64,000 nucleotides of DNA. Origin: Pantoea rwandensis (GTDB lineage: Bacteria > Pseudomonadota > Gammaproteobacteria > Enterobacterales > Enterobacteriaceae). Below the pieces are notes generated by a model. The model did not search any database. It was not told where the DNA came from and saw only the letters and a list, made by a program, of their open reading frames with translations. Of the stretch, positions 36,564 through 47,387 are shown one piece after another. Where the stretch lies: assembly GCF_000759475.1 (NCBI RefSeq), contig NZ_CP009454.1, positions 496,001 to 560,000 on the forward strand, written 5' to 3'. How positions within the stretch are numbered: the first letter of the stretch is position 1; each line of letters begins with the position of its first letter. The translations under genes and the position numbers were made by a program.

Positions 36564-38453
36564 TCAGGCACTTTTACGCAGCAGGCCCTGTTTTTTCAGG
36601 TAAATCAGCAAAATGGAGATCGCTGCTGGTGTAATACCTGAAATACGCGAGGCCTGCCCAATGGAGGTAGGTTTGTGATCGTTGAGTTTGGCGATCACTT
36701 CATTCGACAAGCCATTAACCTGACGATAGTCGAGATCGCCAGGCAGCAAGGTGTTTTCGTTGCGTTGCTGGCGGTCAATTTCTTCCTGCTGGCGTGCAAT
36801 GTACCCTTCATACTTCACCTGAATCTCAACCTGCTCTGCAGATTGCTCGTCAGATAATGCCGGGCCATAACTCGGTAAGGTCATCAGCAGCTCGTAGGTC
36901 ATTTCCGGGCGACGCAACAGATCTTCACCGCTGGCTTCTTTTGTCAGTGGCGCACTGATTACGCTATTCACTTCGCCCACATTGTCTGATTTCGGATGTA
37001 CCCACAGATCGCGCAGACGCTGGCGCTCTTGCTCAATCAATTCCAGCTTCTGGTTATAACGCGCCCAACGAGCATCATCGACCAGACCCAACTCGCGGCC
37101 TTTTTCTGTCAGACGCAGATCGGCGTTGTCTTCACGCAGCATCAAACGATATTCCGCGCGCGAGGTAAACATGCGGTACGGCTCTTTGGTGCCGAGCGTG
37201 CAGAGATCGTCAACCAGCACACCGAGATAAGCCTGATCGCGACGTGGCGCCCAGCCCTCTTTGTCTGCTGAAGCACGTGCAGCGTTCAAACCGGCCAGCA
37301 AGCCCTGCGCCGCAGCTTCTTCATAACCGGTGGTGCCGTTGATCTGTCCGGCAAAGAACAGGCCGTGGATAAATTTACTTTCCAGCGTCGGCTTCAGATC
37401 GCGCGGATCGAAGAAATCGTACTCGATGGCATAGCCTGGGCGCACAATCTTCGCGTTCTCCAGACCTTTCATTGAGCGGACGATCTGCATCTGCACATCA
37501 AATGGCAAGCTGGTGGAGATACCGTTCGGGTAGATCTCGTTGCTGGTGAGCCCTTCCGGTTCAAGGAAGATCTGATGCGCATTACGATCGGCAAAGCGCA
37601 TCACTTTGTCTTCGATCGATGGGCAGTAACGTGGTCCGATCCCTTCGATGATCCCGGCATACATTGGGCTGCGATCAAGGTTATTGCGGATCACATCGTG
37701 CGTTTGTTCGTTGGTATGGGTGATCCAGCACGGCACTTGTTGCGGGTGCTGTGAAACATTGCCCATGAACGAGAACACTGGCATTGGCGTATCGCCATGC
37801 TGCGGTGTCAGCACCGAAAAATCGATGGTGCGTGCGTCAATACGCGGCGGCGTACCGGTTTTCAGACGATTTACGCGCAGCGGCAAAGCACGCAGGCGTT
37901 TCGCCAGAGGAATGGATGGCGGATCGCCTGCACGGCCACCGCTGTAGTTATCCAGACCAATATGGATTTTGCCATCGAGGAATGTCCCAACCGTCAGCAC
38001 CACACTTTTGGCACGGAATTTCAGGCCCATCTGCGTGACAGCACCGACGACGCGATCGTTCTCCACAATCAGATCGTCAACGGCCTGCTGGAAGATCATC
38101 AGGTTCGGCTGGTTCTCCAACGCCGTACGCACGGCCTGGCGATAGAGCACGCGGTCTGCCTGAGCGCGGGTTGCCCGCACGGCAGGACCTTTGCTCGCGT
38201 TTAGTATCCTAAACTGAATGCCGGCCTGGTCAATTGCCGTCGCCATCAAACCGCCTAAGGCATCCACTTCCTTCACCAGGTGTCCTTTCCCAATGCCACC
38301 AATCGCCGGGTTGCAGGACATTTGTCCAAGCGTATCAATGTTATGGGTGAGTAACAGCGTTTGCTGACCCATTCGGGCAGCGGCCATCGCGGCTTCTGTG
38401 CCCGCATGACCACCACCGATTACGATGACGTCAAAAGGATCTGGATAAAACAT
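36564..38453 (-). CDS. mnmG: tRNA U34 modification enzyme MnmG (GidA)
   Basis: The 629 residues equal the E. coli length. The FAD-binding Rossmann motif is [21 protein letters not shown]. The family signatures [22 protein letters not shown] and [18 protein letters not shown] are present. With MnmE (12.1-13.5 kb) it forms the complex that builds the carboxymethylaminomethyl group on wobble U34. It starts next to oriC, and in E. coli its transcription influences initiation. Confidence 0.98.
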   Translation of the reverse strand: MFYPDPFDVIVIGGGHAGTEAAMAAARMGQQTLLLTHNIDTLGQMSCNPAIGGIGKGHLVKEVDALGGLMATAIDQAGIQFRILNASKGPAVRATRAQADRVLYRQAVRTALENQPNLMIFQQAVDDLIVENDRVVGAVTQMGLKFRAKSVVLTVGTFLDGKIHIGLDNYSGGRAGDPPSIPLAKRLRALPLRVNRLKTGTPPRIDARTIDFSVLTPQHGDTPMPVFSFMGNVSQHPQQVPCWITHTNEQTHDVIRNNLDRSPMYAGIIEGIGPRYCPSIEDKVMRFADRNAHQIFLEPEGLTSNEIYPNGISTSLPFDVQMQIVRSMKGLENAKIVRPGYAIEYDFFDPRDLKPTLESKFIHGLFFAGQINGTTGYEEAAAQGLLAGLNAARASADKEGWAPRRDQAYLGVLVDDLCTLGTKEPYRMFTSRAEYRLMLREDNADLRLTEKGRELGLVDDARWARYNQKLELIEQERQRLRDLWVHPKSDNVGEVNSVISAPLTKEASGEDLLRRPEMTYELLMTLPSYGPALSDEQSAEQVEIQVKYEGYIARQQEEIDRQQRNENTLLPGDLDYRQVNGLSNEVIAKLNDHKPTSIGQASRISGITPAAISILLIYLKKQGLLRKSA

Positions 38454-38539
38454 GAAGTGGGTCCTCGTTAATGTTCGGACAGGGATCGTTGCCCTGGGCG
38501 GTGGATTCTACTGAAATTCTGTCGACTGCGAAAGCCGCG

Positions 38540-38812
38540 GGATCCTGCGGTTTAAAAGAAAGGATCTTTATTCTTTTATATGATCTCTCTGTTAGATCTC
38601 TTATTAGGATCGCCCTGGTCTGTTGATAACCCGGAAAAGCAAAGTATTAACAGAGGATTAGAGAGGATCGTTTGCTGTGAATGATCGGTGATCCTGATCC
38701 GTATAAGCTGGGATCTAAATGGTCACTTATACACAGCTGAAAAAAGCAGCATGGGTTGTTATTGGGATAACTACCGGTTATACGCAAGATTAAGGCTATG
38801 TTATCCACAGAG
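38540..38812. other. oriC: Chromosomal replication origin oriC
   Basis: The segment between mnmG and mioC has the layout of enterobacterial oriC. The AT-rich unwinding element has 13-mer-like repeats starting with GATC (38541, 38563, 38582, 38595; the last is GATCTCTTATTAG). DnaA boxes follow: R1-equivalent 38621-38629 (TTATCAACA on the minus strand), R2 TTATACACA (38727-38735), R3-equivalent 38762-38770 (TTATCCCAA on the minus strand) and R4 TTATCCACA (38801-38809). At least ten GATC (Dam/SeqA) sites lie between 38541 and 38715. Blocks such as GTGAATGATCGGTGATCCTG and CGTATAAGCTGGGATC are shared with E. coli. Confidence 0.97.
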
Positions 38813-38894
38813 AACGGCGTAAAAAAAACAATAAAACAGCGAAATAAACTGGGGATCGTTCACTTTTCCCGATCCCCCACCATGCTGGATCGTC

Positions 38895-39335
38895 TTAAAT
38901 CTGCGTTTTCCAGGTCTCAACCCACACTTCAGCCGGATCTTCAGGAATCTCATGTTCGAGAACATCGATCTCCAGGCGATCGCCAATACGTTTGGCGCCT
39001 AATTGGTTGAGTTGCTCTTCCAGCAGCTTAATGGCCCCGCAGAAAAGGTCGTATTCATGGTTACCGATACCCACTGCGCCATAACGTACGGCAGAAAGGT
39101 CCGGCTGCGTCTCCTGCAATGCTTCATATAAAGGAAGCAAATTGTCAGGCAGTTCGCCCGCACCGTGCGTGGACGTTACAATCAGCCAGATCCCATCCTG
39201 AGGCAGCTCATCCAGCTCTGGCCCGTGCAGCACCTCGGTTGAAAAGCCCGCTTCCTGCAGTTTTGCTTCCAGATGTTCAGCGACATATTCGGCGCTGCCA
39301 AGGGTACTGCCACTGATTAAGGTAATATCGGCCAT
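38895..39335 (-). CDS. mioC: Flavodoxin-like protein MioC
   Basis: The ATG at 39335 (MADITLISGSTLGSAEYVAE), preceded by GGGAGAA, gives 146 residues, close to E. coli MioC (147). The FMN-binding phosphate loop is SGSTLGSAEY, followed by STHGAGELPDN and GIGNHEYDLFCGA. MioC is a flavoprotein needed for biotin synthase activity in vitro. Its transcription runs toward oriC. A DnaA box lies upstream, as in E. coli, where DnaA represses mioC. Confidence 0.95.
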   Translation of the reverse strand: MADITLISGSTLGSAEYVAEHLEAKLQEAGFSTEVLHGPELDELPQDGIWLIVTSTHGAGELPDNLLPLYEALQETQPDLSAVRYGAVGIGNHEYDLFCGAIKLLEEQLNQLGAKRIGDRLEIDVLEHEIPEDPAEVWVETWKTQI

Positions 39336-39392
39336 GATGTTCTCCCGCACTAAAGGCGAGCATTGTACGCTGTGATCAAGCCGTGATCCACC

Positions 39393-39401
39393 TGTGGAAA
39401 A
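39393..39401 (-). promoter_or_regulatory. DnaA box upstream of mioC
   Basis: The minus strand reads TTTTCCACA, fitting the TTWTNCACA consensus, about 60 bp before the mioC start. This matches the known DnaA control of the mioC promoter in E. coli. Confidence 0.6.
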
Positions 39402-39490
39402 CAGGGTTAATAACAGAAAGCATCAGGCGACAAGGCGCATCACGCAAGTGATCCGCCAGGGAAAAGGTTGTGCACAGGAAAGAGAGGGAA

Positions 39491-39955
39491 TTACGGCTTG
39501 ATGGTACGCATGATCGGGTTTTGCAACGAGATCAGGGTTTCGGTGGACTGGATTTCGTCTATGGTCTGGATCTTATTGATCAACACCTGCTGCAGTGCAT
39601 CGATGGATCGGCACATCACCTTAATAAAGATGCTGTAGTGGCCGGTGGTGTACCAGGCTTCTACCACTTCATCCAACGCCTCCAGCTTGCTGAGTGCTGC
39701 GGGATAATCGCGGGCGCTTTTCAGAATGATGCCGATAAAACAGCACACATCAAAACCCAACTGACGAGGATCGATTTCTACGCGAGTGCCCAGGATAATG
39801 CCTGCCTGGCGCATTTTTTCTACGCGTACGTGAATGGTGCCGGGGCTGACATTGAACTGTTTGGCCAGCTCGGCATATGCGGTGCGCGCGTTTTCCAGCA
39901 GCGCATTGAGAATGCCGCGATCAAGGTTATCCAGTTGCAGTTGTTCTGCCATCAT
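39491..39955 (-). CDS. asnC: Asparagine-responsive regulator AsnC (Lrp/AsnC family)
   Basis: The 154-residue protein has an N-terminal winged HTH (LDRGILNALLENARTAYAELAKQFNVSPGTIHVRVEKM) and a C-terminal RAM ligand domain ending NPIMRTIKP, as in E. coli AsnC (152 aa). The start may be at 39955 or one codon later at 39952; AGAGG lies just upstream and favours the second slightly. In E. coli AsnC activates the divergent asnA and affects mioC. Here asnA is missing next to it and ovoA lies upstream in the same direction. Confidence 0.95.
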   Translation of the reverse strand: MMAEQLQLDNLDRGILNALLENARTAYAELAKQFNVSPGTIHVRVEKMRQAGIILGTRVEIDPRQLGFDVCCFIGIILKSARDYPAALSKLEALDEVVEAWYTTGHYSIFIKVMCRSIDALQQVLINKIQTIDEIQSTETLISLQNPIMRTIKP

Positions 39956-40022
39956 CCATCCTCTTTAAATTCTTCTTCTATGAACAGTGGAGAATGTGCA
40001 GCAAATTAGCAGTACAGGCAAG

Positions 40023-40062
40023 GTGCAGACCGCGTGGTAGCCGCCGTCTGCACGCTTTTTTT
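40023..40062. terminator. Hairpin after ovoA
   Basis: The stem GTGCAGAC (40023-40030) / GTCTGCAC (40046-40053) directly follows the ovoA stop codon on the minus strand. Its seven-T tail (40055-40062) is on the plus strand, so it terminates best in the direction opposite to ovoA. Confidence 0.55.
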
Positions 40063-42223
40063 ATCGCTTACGCCAGATTGTGAGCTGCGCTTCGGTATGT
40101 TGATACTTGCGCGCCGTCTCGCGGATCACAAATGGCACATCCTGCGGCGGCACCACTTCTTCAAAGGCATCACGCAGCAAACGCTGCAATGCCTGATAGG
40201 TCGTCAAAGCTTCACCGTTCTCACGCACGCCGCCCAGCCAGTTCTCCTTCGGCGTGAATTCCTCCAGCCAGGTATATGGCGATGAAAGCACCAAAAGCCC
40301 GCCAGAGCGGATCATTGGGATGACGTCCTGCAGGAAACGTTTTGGTTGACGCAGACGATCGATCAGGTTTGAAGCCAACACCAGATCGTAACGATCCGGC
40401 TGCGGTTTAAGATTACAGGCGTCGCCCTGCACAAACTGAATGCGCGCCGCTTGCTCGTCACTAACATTGACGTCCTTCAGGCGCACCTGGCGATATTCCA
40501 CCAGCTCGCCCTCTTCCGGGACCACATAGCGGAAGTCCTCTCCGGAGGTCAGCTGCAGCGCTACATCAATAAAGCGCGCGGAATAATCCATGCCTGTGAC
40601 CGTCGCGAAATGGCGTGCCAGTTCAAAACTGGCACGGCCGGTAGCGCAGCCGAGATCCAGTGCCACACCACGTTGTTTGCAGTGCGGCAGCAGTTTTTCC
40701 ACCAGCGCCACGGCGTAATTCGGCACGTTGTAGTAGCCCGGTCCGTACTGGAAATCGAGATACTGCGACACCATGCTGTCCGTTTCATACGGATTGAGTG
40801 CCATGGTCTCTTCATGTGAGGAGACCACATAGCGGAAACCGGCGTGCTGGAAGAAATGACGGCGGAAGGCATAACGAGCCGATTTCAACGCCTCGTTGCC
40901 AGTGGAAATCCAGCTGCCGCCTTTGATCAGCGCGTGTTTGCCATCAAAGGTCGGCGTCGAGAAATCGTCATACAGCGGATGGACCTTGAAACCCTCGAAG
41001 CCGTTGGTCGGCGTCGTGGTCCACTGCCAGACGTTGCCAACAATGTCGAAAAACTCGCCCTGCGCAAAGCGATCCACCGGACTGGATGAAGCCCAATAGG
41101 CCAGATTGATATTGCCGGGCGCGTCGATCCAGTCGGGCTGATCGCCGCTCACCTGCTCGCGTAACTGCATCCATTCGGCTTCACAAGGGAGTTGAATAGA
41201 TTTGCCCGTCTCTTCCGCCAGCCAGCGACAAAACGCGGCGGCTTCAAGCTGATTCACTTCCGCTGGCCAGTCCCACGGCAAAGCGACTTCTTCGGTCATT
41301 AAGCGCAGTTTCAGCTGATCGGGTTGCGTAATCTCGCCGACCCAGAAGGTGGGCATTTGCGCGCCAGAAAATTCACGCCAGCCCCAGCCTTCCTCATCCC
41401 ACCAGCGTTGATCCTGATAGCCGTTAGCAGCGATAAAGCGATAAAACTCAGCGTTGCTGACCAGCATTTTACTGGCCTTAAACGGTTTAAGCTCGGTTAG
41501 CTGACTGCCGTATTCGTTATCCCAGCCGTAGGTGTCATCCGTTTTTCCTTGCTGCACGCGACCGCCAGGCATCGCAATCAGCGAGTTATCCGGAACCGAT
41601 GCGCGATCGTGGCGCGCCTGCGGACAAACCGGCCAATGCGCTTGCGGTTTTACCCATTCGATCGGTAGCTGGCGGATCAGCACGCTGGAGGTTTCCAGAT
41701 GGATACGCTCATGTTCAATGCCCATCAATACCACCCACGCCGGGCTTTCCCAGGTGATCGGCAGTTCCAGTGGCATCGTACGGATAAACTCACTGACCAG
41801 ATTTTTGACTTTGCCGCGGTAGTCGCGCACCTCTTCGACCGTCGGCCAGGCGTAATGGCTGTCGTTGAGATCGTCCCAGCTCATCTCGTCCACGCCGATT
41901 GCCATCATGGCTTCGATGCGATCGTCCACGCGATCATCCAGATAGCGGCCTGCCATTAGCTTATTCATGTAGAACGTAGCGGTGTGGCCAAAGTAGAATA
42001 TCAGCGGATGGCGCAACGAGATCGCTTTGTTGAAATACGCGCGTTCGTCGGCAAGGCAATCAAACAGGCTTTCGTACAGCTCCCAGGTTTGGGTGAAATA
42101 GGCCAGCAGCTCGCTCCGTTTTTGTTCGGCGTTCTGGCCGGAGAGCTGCAAAGTGCGGGTCGGTGCAGGAAATTGGGCGGTGTTCACAAGATGCTCCAGA
42201 TGCTCAGTGTGCGAACTATTCAC
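40061..42223 (-). CDS. ovoA: Ovothiol synthase OvoA (5-histidylcysteine sulfoxide synthase with methyltransferase domain)
   Basis: The 720-residue three-domain protein: DinB-like N-domain with the iron-binding His triad (His80 in FYFGHTATFY; His171 and His175 in GIEHERIHLE), a formylglycine-enzyme-like/C-type-lectin domain (about 220-470; GGRVQQG, GNVWQWT, KGGSWIS), and a C-terminal SAM methyltransferase domain (about 490-720; ALDLGCATGRASFELAR, FVQGDA). This is the full OvoA layout, which couples oxidative C-S bond formation between histidine and cysteine to a later N-methylation, giving the antioxidant thiol-histidine ovothiol. The partner lyase OvoB is not nearby. It is absent from this position in E. 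coli, so probably a lineage-specific insertion. Confidence 0.9.
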   Translation of the reverse strand: MNSSHTEHLEHLVNTAQFPAPTRTLQLSGQNAEQKRSELLAYFTQTWELYESLFDCLADERAYFNKAISLRHPLIFYFGHTATFYMNKLMAGRYLDDRVDDRIEAMMAIGVDEMSWDDLNDSHYAWPTVEEVRDYRGKVKNLVSEFIRTMPLELPITWESPAWVVLMGIEHERIHLETSSVLIRQLPIEWVKPQAHWPVCPQARHDRASVPDNSLIAMPGGRVQQGKTDDTYGWDNEYGSQLTELKPFKASKMLVSNAEFYRFIAANGYQDQRWWDEEGWGWREFSGAQMPTFWVGEITQPDQLKLRLMTEEVALPWDWPAEVNQLEAAAFCRWLAEETGKSIQLPCEAEWMQLREQVSGDQPDWIDAPGNINLAYWASSSPVDRFAQGEFFDIVGNVWQWTTTPTNGFEGFKVHPLYDDFSTPTFDGKHALIKGGSWISTGNEALKSARYAFRRHFFQHAGFRYVVSSHEETMALNPYETDSMVSQYLDFQYGPGYYNVPNYAVALVEKLLPHCKQRGVALDLGCATGRASFELARHFATVTGMDYSARFIDVALQLTSGEDFRYVVPEEGELVEYRQVRLKDVNVSDEQAARIQFVQGDACNLKPQPDRYDLVLASNLIDRLRQPKRFLQDVIPMIRSGGLLVLSSPYTWLEEFTPKENWLGGVRENGEALTTYQALQRLLRDAFEEVVPPQDVPFVIRETARKYQHTEAQLTIWRKR

Positions 42224-42253
42224 TATAGCAAATAAGCATTTCTGTCAGATGAA

Positions 42254-43714
42254 TTAGCGTTTCCAGCGGCGTAGCAGGCGGCTTTTCAGGCCGGTGTCGA
42301 AGCGCCAGATATGATCGAAGATACGCAAAATGCCAGGTTTGCCGTGGAGCGACATCGCCACCGCGTGGAAACGTTGTTGATGCTGGCGTTGACGTTGCTT
42401 GATGGCATTGATGGTGTCATCCGGCAACCGCTGGGCGATGAAGTCCGAGACGATCACCGCATCGGCCTCATCCCAGATACTCCCTTCCATACGTTTAACC
42501 ACCGCAGCAAGACAAGCAGCCAAATCGGTGCCGCCGCGAAAACGCTGGCTAAGGAAACGGATAGCCTGTTCGATACCGCTATCGGCAGTCAGTTCGTAAC
42601 CAATCACTTCGTGGGCGAACAACATGATGTAGCAACGACGTTTATCGGCTAATGCCACCTTTAACAGCGCAAGGCAGAAGGCTTTGGCGCAGCGTTCGTT
42701 GAATCCTCCCATTGAACCCGAAGTATCGACGCAGACGATAAATGGCCCGCGCGGTTGCTCTTCATGCTGCTGATGGCTCACCGGGCGCAGTGTGACTTTC
42801 TCGTGCCACGCATCGCCTTGTAACTGGTAAGTCAGCAGGCGCTTTTCCACCAGACGGCGATAAAACTCCAGCTCCAGCTCACTGATGCTCAGCGCCGCCA
42901 GCTCCGGCGGCAACAAACGCAGTACGTCATCGCTCTGATGAATGCCGCTGACCTCTTCCGGCACATGATCGGGCTCGCGCACCAGTTGGTGGAATGCTTC
43001 CAGCGGTGCATCCTGCGACGGCACCGATTTGGCTTCGCGGCTGCGGCCCAACTGCTGCGCCAGTTTCATTAATTCCGGCTGCTGTGCGAGGAAATCGCCA
43101 TATTGCACAATCAGCTCATAATCACCGTGCTGAAGTGACGCTTTGCTCATATCCCACAAACGTCCGGCTGCGGCTTCATCATCGTCGGTAAGGATTGGCG
43201 CCAGCTGGCCACTGATTGCCATCCGTTGCTGCAGCTCGGCCATCAGACGTTCGCGCTGCTCATCAAGAAGGGTTTCGTTGAGCGTGAGCGTTTGCAGCGT
43301 CAGGCTGAGTCGCCAGCGTTGCAAAAACAGTGTGTGCTGGGCATTGCTCAGTTGTTCTATTTCGTTGTGCAGCAGCAGTTTGCTGGCTTCTTCGAGAAAT
43401 GGCGACGGCAGGCCTTTTAGCTGCGACATGATGTGGGGAAGCTGGTGGCTGAAATCCTGCGTGCTGATCAATTGCATTTGCTGAAACAGCTGAAACTCCT
43501 GCGCCAGCGCTTCCGGCACCGGGGTGGTTTTCATCTGTTCAGCGATCTCGGTACGCCAGCGAGGTAAATCGCGCATCAACGCTTGTTTCATGCGCGGAAA
43601 CTTTTCAAAAAACAGCGCCAGCTGTGGCGACGCGAGCAGTGCCAGAATCAACTCTTCGATTAACTCCGTTTCGCCAATCGATAGCAGCGTGCTCAGCGTC
43701 TCCAGTGAGATCAT
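42254..43714 (-). CDS. viaA: VWA-domain protein ViaA
   Basis: The 486-residue partner of the AAA+ ATPase RavA has a helical N-terminal region and a C-terminal von Willebrand A domain. That domain has the MIDAS motif DTSGSMGG (near residue 330) and the later [10 protein letters not shown] and IVSDF segments. RavA-ViaA supports iron-sulfur and respiratory complex function and affects aminoglycoside sensitivity in E. coli. The start overlaps the ravA stop by 4 bp, indicating coupled translation and equal dosage. Confidence 0.95.
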   Translation of the reverse strand: MISLETLSTLLSIGETELIEELILALLASPQLALFFEKFPRMKQALMRDLPRWRTEIAEQMKTTPVPEALAQEFQLFQQMQLISTQDFSHQLPHIMSQLKGLPSPFLEEASKLLLHNEIEQLSNAQHTLFLQRWRLSLTLQTLTLNETLLDEQRERLMAELQQRMAISGQLAPILTDDDEAAAGRLWDMSKASLQHGDYELIVQYGDFLAQQPELMKLAQQLGRSREAKSVPSQDAPLEAFHQLVREPDHVPEEVSGIHQSDDVLRLLPPELAALSISELELEFYRRLVEKRLLTYQLQGDAWHEKVTLRPVSHQQHEEQPRGPFIVCVDTSGSMGGFNERCAKAFCLALLKVALADKRRCYIMLFAHEVIGYELTADSGIEQAIRFLSQRFRGGTDLAACLAAVVKRMEGSIWDEADAVIVSDFIAQRLPDDTINAIKQRQRQHQQRFHAVAMSLHGKPGILRIFDHIWRFDTGLKSRLLRRWKR

Positions 43715-45207
43715 TTACGCGCCTGTTTCAGCTGTTCCGCCACGTCCTGCAGGCTGGTTTCAATACGTGCCAGCCAGTCATCGCTAATAAACAGGCAGCG
43801 CTGATGCTGGCTAAACAGCGTGCGCTGGGCGCGCAGCTGGGTATCCAGCGCATCATACTCATCCAGAATTTCCTGCGGCATGTCGCTGCTGCTAGTGGCT
43901 CCGGGAAGGGTTAAGCGCGTGGATTGCAGGCTGACATCGCGCAGCGTCAGGCAATGATGCGCGTCCACCAGCAGATCGAGCGTCTGGCCAAAACCGATAC
44001 CGTTCAACTTTCCGCGGATTTCACCGCCTTTCAGCAACCATTGATTAAGCGCCTCATGGCCAATCAGCACATGCGTCACCTGCATATCGTGCAACGTCAG
44101 CGGCTGTTGCAGCATCAAAGTCAGTTGTTCGTCGGTGATGGCAGCAGGCAGTTCGTAATGCGGTTTGCGGCTAAACATGCCGCTGTGTTTTTCCAAAGTC
44201 AGCGCTTGAGCCACGCTCTGCTGCTGTTGCAGTGCCAGACGACGGGCTTTGATTTGCTGCAGCTTATGCAGCAGTGGCTGCTGCTGCCAGGCGTGTTGCG
44301 TCATCAGCACATCGATTTCACGATCTAACAGCTTCATCGAGGCGACGTCGTGCCACAGGCAATCTTTCAACAAGATGATATCGATGGGCGCAATGGTCAC
44401 GCGACCGCTGTAAAAGGCGCTGGCTTGCAGCAGGTGTATGGCTTTTTTCCAGCGACGATCGGAGATGTAAGGCGCGTCAGGCAGCGTTTCCAGCTGCTGG
44501 CGCAGCTGATAAATCAGCTCAAACACATGATCGGGCAAACTCACCTGGCTGATGCCTTTCTGCCACTGGTGATACTCTTCATCACTGATGCGCAGTGCTT
44601 CCGTCACCGGATTATCGTTTTCATCTTGCTGGTGGGTGAGCATGCTGCGGAAGTTCTGCTTCTCATGCACGTTATCCAGCCATAGGCGAATCAACATGCG
44701 ATCATACAAGGCTTCCAGCCCGCTATCGGCTTCTGGCAATTCGTTGGAAGCGGTCACCAGCAGGCGCATCGGAATCTTTTCTTCGCTGTCGCCATTGCGA
44801 AAGCGGCGTTCGTTGATGGCGGTGAGTAAGGTGTTCAAAATAGCCGGGCCGGCTTTCCAGATTTCATCAAGGAAGACGATTTCGGCATCCGGCAGATAGC
44901 CTTTGGTTAATCGCTGATAACGACCTTCATCTTTTAACGCCTGAATCGACAGCGGGCCAAACACTTCTTCAGGGGTGGAAAAACGGGTCATCAGGTATTC
45001 AAAGGCGCGGGCGTGTTGGAAGGCGTATTTCAGGCGGCGGGCAATTAAGCTCTTGGCAATGCCGGGCGGCCCCAGCAAAAACACGCTCTCGCCACTCAGT
45101 GCAGCTAATAAGCACAGGCGGATCGCATGATGCCGTTCATACAGCCCTTTCTCCAGGGCGTTACTCAGGCGAGAAATTCTTTCTGCCAAAAGATGGGGTT
45201 GAGCCAT
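43711..45207 (-). CDS. ravA: MoxR-family AAA+ ATPase RavA
   Basis: The ATG at 45207 ([14 protein letters not shown]) gives 498 residues, the E. coli length. A GTG two codons upstream has a better-spaced AAGGA, so it may be used instead. Walker A is [14 protein letters not shown], Walker [11 protein letters not shown], and sensor 1 is [10 protein letters not shown] triple-helix and LARA domain follow from about residue 330. In E. coli RavA forms hexamers that bind the inducible lysine decarboxylase LdcI. First gene of the ravA-viaA operon, divergent from kup. Confidence 0.95.
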   Translation of the reverse strand: MAQPHLLAERISRLSNALEKGLYERHHAIRLCLLAALSGESVFLLGPPGIAKSLIARRLKYAFQHARAFEYLMTRFSTPEEVFGPLSIQALKDEGRYQRLTKGYLPDAEIVFLDEIWKAGPAILNTLLTAINERRFRNGDSEEKIPMRLLVTASNELPEADSGLEALYDRMLIRLWLDNVHEKQNFRSMLTHQQDENDNPVTEALRISDEEYHQWQKGISQVSLPDHVFELIYQLRQQLETLPDAPYISDRRWKKAIHLLQASAFYSGRVTIAPIDIILLKDCLWHDVASMKLLDREIDVLMTQHAWQQQPLLHKLQQIKARRLALQQQQSVAQALTLEKHSGMFSRKPHYELPAAITDEQLTLMLQQPLTLHDMQVTHVLIGHEALNQWLLKGGEIRGKLNGIGFGQTLDLLVDAHHCLTLRDVSLQSTRLTLPGATSSSDMPQEILDEYDALDTQLRAQRTLFSQHQRCLFISDDWLARIETSLQDVAEQLKQARK

Positions 45208-45346
45208 AATCACATCATTGTCCTTCTGATCCTGGAGCCGTCATATTCTGGCGAGCGCAATACTCTACTGGTTATCATGCTTGATTGCGTTGATAGCCGT
45301 CAGCTTTTTTGTTTCAGAAGGTTGAGGCGAGAGAACTCGCTGCTTC

Positions 45347-45385
45347 AGGCGGTTTTTCGCGCCTAATTTCGGCGAAAAACCGCCT
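45347..45385. repeat. Long perfect hairpin in the kup upstream region
   Basis: Fourteen-base arms AGGCGGTTTTTCGC (45347-45360) and GCGAAAAACCGCCT (45372-45385) with an 11-nt loop lie in the 299-bp space between divergent ravA and kup, about 120 bp before the kup start. No T-run follows on either strand. The rest of the gap holds no gene. Confidence 0.7.
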
Positions 45386-45506
45386 CGCTGACGTCATGAT
45401 GACATGTTGTAAGAGTAGGTTTTTTTGGGAATATGTGCATACTGTGCGCTTTTTGATGGCCTGAGCGGTAGGCAAGTGCCTCATCGGCTCCAACAAAAGA
45501 CAACTT

Positions 45507-47375
45507 ATGAGCTCGGATAAGAAGCAGTCCCTTGGCGCAGTCACACTCGCCGCGATTGGCGTAGTGTATGGCGATATCGGTACCAGCCCGCTCTATACTT
45601 TACGTGAATGTCTCTCCGGTCAGTTCGGCTTTGGCGTAGAACGCGAAGCGGTGTTTGGCTTTCTCTCGCTGATCTTCTGGTTGCTGATTTTAGTGGTGTC
45701 ACTGAAGTACATCAGTTACGTGATGCGTGCCGATAACGCCGGTGAAGGCGGTATCCTGACCTTGATGTCACTGGCCGGGCGCAATACCGGTGCACGCGCG
45801 ACGGCGATTCTTGTCATCATGGGGCTGATTGGTGGCAGCTTCTTCTATGGTGAAGTGGTGATCACGCCCGCTGTCTCGGTATTGTCGGCGATTGAAGGGC
45901 TGGAGATTGCGGCACCGAGCCTGGATGCGTATATCGTTCCGCTTGCGATTGCAGTGCTGACGCTGCTGTTTGTGATCCAGAAGCACGGTACCGGCATCGT
46001 GGGTAAGCTGTTCGCGCCGGTGATGCTGGTGTGGTTTATCATTCTGGCCGTGCTGGGCGCGCGTAGCATCATCAGTAACCCTGATGTGCTGCATGCCATG
46101 AATCCTTACTGGGCGCTGCACTTCTTTATCCAGTACAAAACGGTGTCGTTCTTCGCGCTCGGCGCGGTGGTATTGGCCATTACCGGTGTGGAAGCGCTGT
46201 ATGCGGATATGGGCCACTTCGGCAAATTCCCGATTCGTCTTGCCTGGTTTATCGTGGTGCTGCCCTCGCTGGTGCTGAACTACTTTGGTCAGGGCGCGCT
46301 GCTGCTTAAACATCCCGAAGCGATCAAAAACCCCTTCTTCCTGCTGGCGCCAGACTGGATGCTGATTCCCATGCTGATTCTGGCGACGCTGGCCACGGTT
46401 ATCGCCTCGCAGGCGGTGATCTCTGGTGTGTTCTCCTTAACGCGTCAGGCGGTGCGTTTAGGCTATCTCCCGCCGATGCGCATCGTGCACACCTCGGAAG
46501 AAGAATCGGGGCAGATTTACATTCCGGTGATCAACTGGCTGCTCTACTTCTCCGTGGTGATCGTGATTGTCGGCTTTGAGCACTCCAGTAACCTGGCGGC
46601 GGCTTACGGCATCGCGGTAACCGGCACCATGGTACTGACCGCGATTCTCTGCTCCACGGTGGCAATTCAGAACTGGCACTGGAACCGTTATCTGGTGGTG
46701 CTGATTCTGATTGGCATGCTGTGTATTGACGTGTCCTTGTTCTCGGCCAACCTGGTTAAAGTGTTCTCCGGCGGTTGGTTGCCGCTAACCCTGGCGCTGA
46801 TGATGTTTATCGTCATGACCACCTGGAAAAGCGAGCGCTTCCGCCTGTTGCGTCGTATGCATGAGCACGGCAATTCGCTTGAAGCGATGATCGCCTCGCT
46901 GGAGAAATCTCCGCCGGTGCGCGTGCCGGGCACCGCAGTCTATATGTCGCGTGCCCTGAACGTGATCCCCTTTGCCATGCTGCATAATCTCAAGCACAAC
47001 AAAGTGCTGCATGAGCGTGTGGTACTGCTGACGCTACGTACCGAAGATGCGCCTTACGTGCATAACGTGCGTCGCGTTACCATCGAACAGCTATCGCCCA
47101 CCTTCTGGCGCGTGGTGGCGAGTTACGGCTGGCGTGAAACCCCGAACGTGGAAGAAATTTTCCACCGCTGCGGGCTGGAAGGTCTCAACTGCCGCATGAT
47201 GGAAACCTCATTCTTCATGTCCCATGAATCGCTGATTATTGGCGATCGCCCGTGGTATCTGCGTTTGCGCGGCAAACTGTTCCTTGCGCTGCAACGCAAT
47301 GCGCTGCGTGCGCCGGATCAGTTTGAAATCCCGCCTAATCGCGTGATCGAGCTGGGCACGCAAGTCGAGATTTAA
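45507..47375 (+). CDS. kup: Low-affinity potassium transporter Kup (TrkD)
   Basis: The 622 residues equal the E. coli length. It is a KUP/HAK family K+:H+ symporter of the inner membrane with 12 hydrophobic segments followed by a cytoplasmic C-terminal domain from about residue 440. The family signature [17 protein letters not shown] is in TM1, and [13 protein letters not shown] residues ([13 protein letters not shown]) follow. In E. coli kup is directly followed by the rbs operon; here qseC, qseB and ygiW lie between. Confidence 0.97.
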   Translation: MSSDKKQSLGAVTLAAIGVVYGDIGTSPLYTLRECLSGQFGFGVEREAVFGFLSLIFWLLILVVSLKYISYVMRADNAGEGGILTLMSLAGRNTGARATAILVIMGLIGGSFFYGEVVITPAVSVLSAIEGLEIAAPSLDAYIVPLAIAVLTLLFVIQKHGTGIVGKLFAPVMLVWFIILAVLGARSIISNPDVLHAMNPYWALHFFIQYKTVSFFALGAVVLAITGVEALYADMGHFGKFPIRLAWFIVVLPSLVLNYFGQGALLLKHPEAIKNPFFLLAPDWMLIPMLILATLATVIASQAVISGVFSLTRQAVRLGYLPPMRIVHTSEEESGQIYIPVINWLLYFSVVIVIVGFEHSSNLAAAYGIAVTGTMVLTAILCSTVAIQNWHWNRYLVVLILIGMLCIDVSLFSANLVKVFSGGWLPLTLALMMFIVMTTWKSERFRLLRRMHEHGNSLEAMIASLEKSPPVRVPGTAVYMSRALNVIPFAMLHNLKHNKVLHERVVLLTLRTEDAPYVHNVRRVTIEQLSPTFWRVVASYGWRETPNVEEIFHRCGLEGLNCRMMETSFFMSHESLIIGDRPWYLRLRGKLFLALQRNALRAPDQFEIPPNRVIELGTQVEI

Positions 47376-47387
47376 GGATTAAGCGCG

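Noticed and set aside
45347..45385. Cyclic-di-AMP riboswitch before kup
   Set aside because: The structure is a single simple hairpin, without the ydaO-type conserved core, and enterobacteria are not known to make c-di-AMP.
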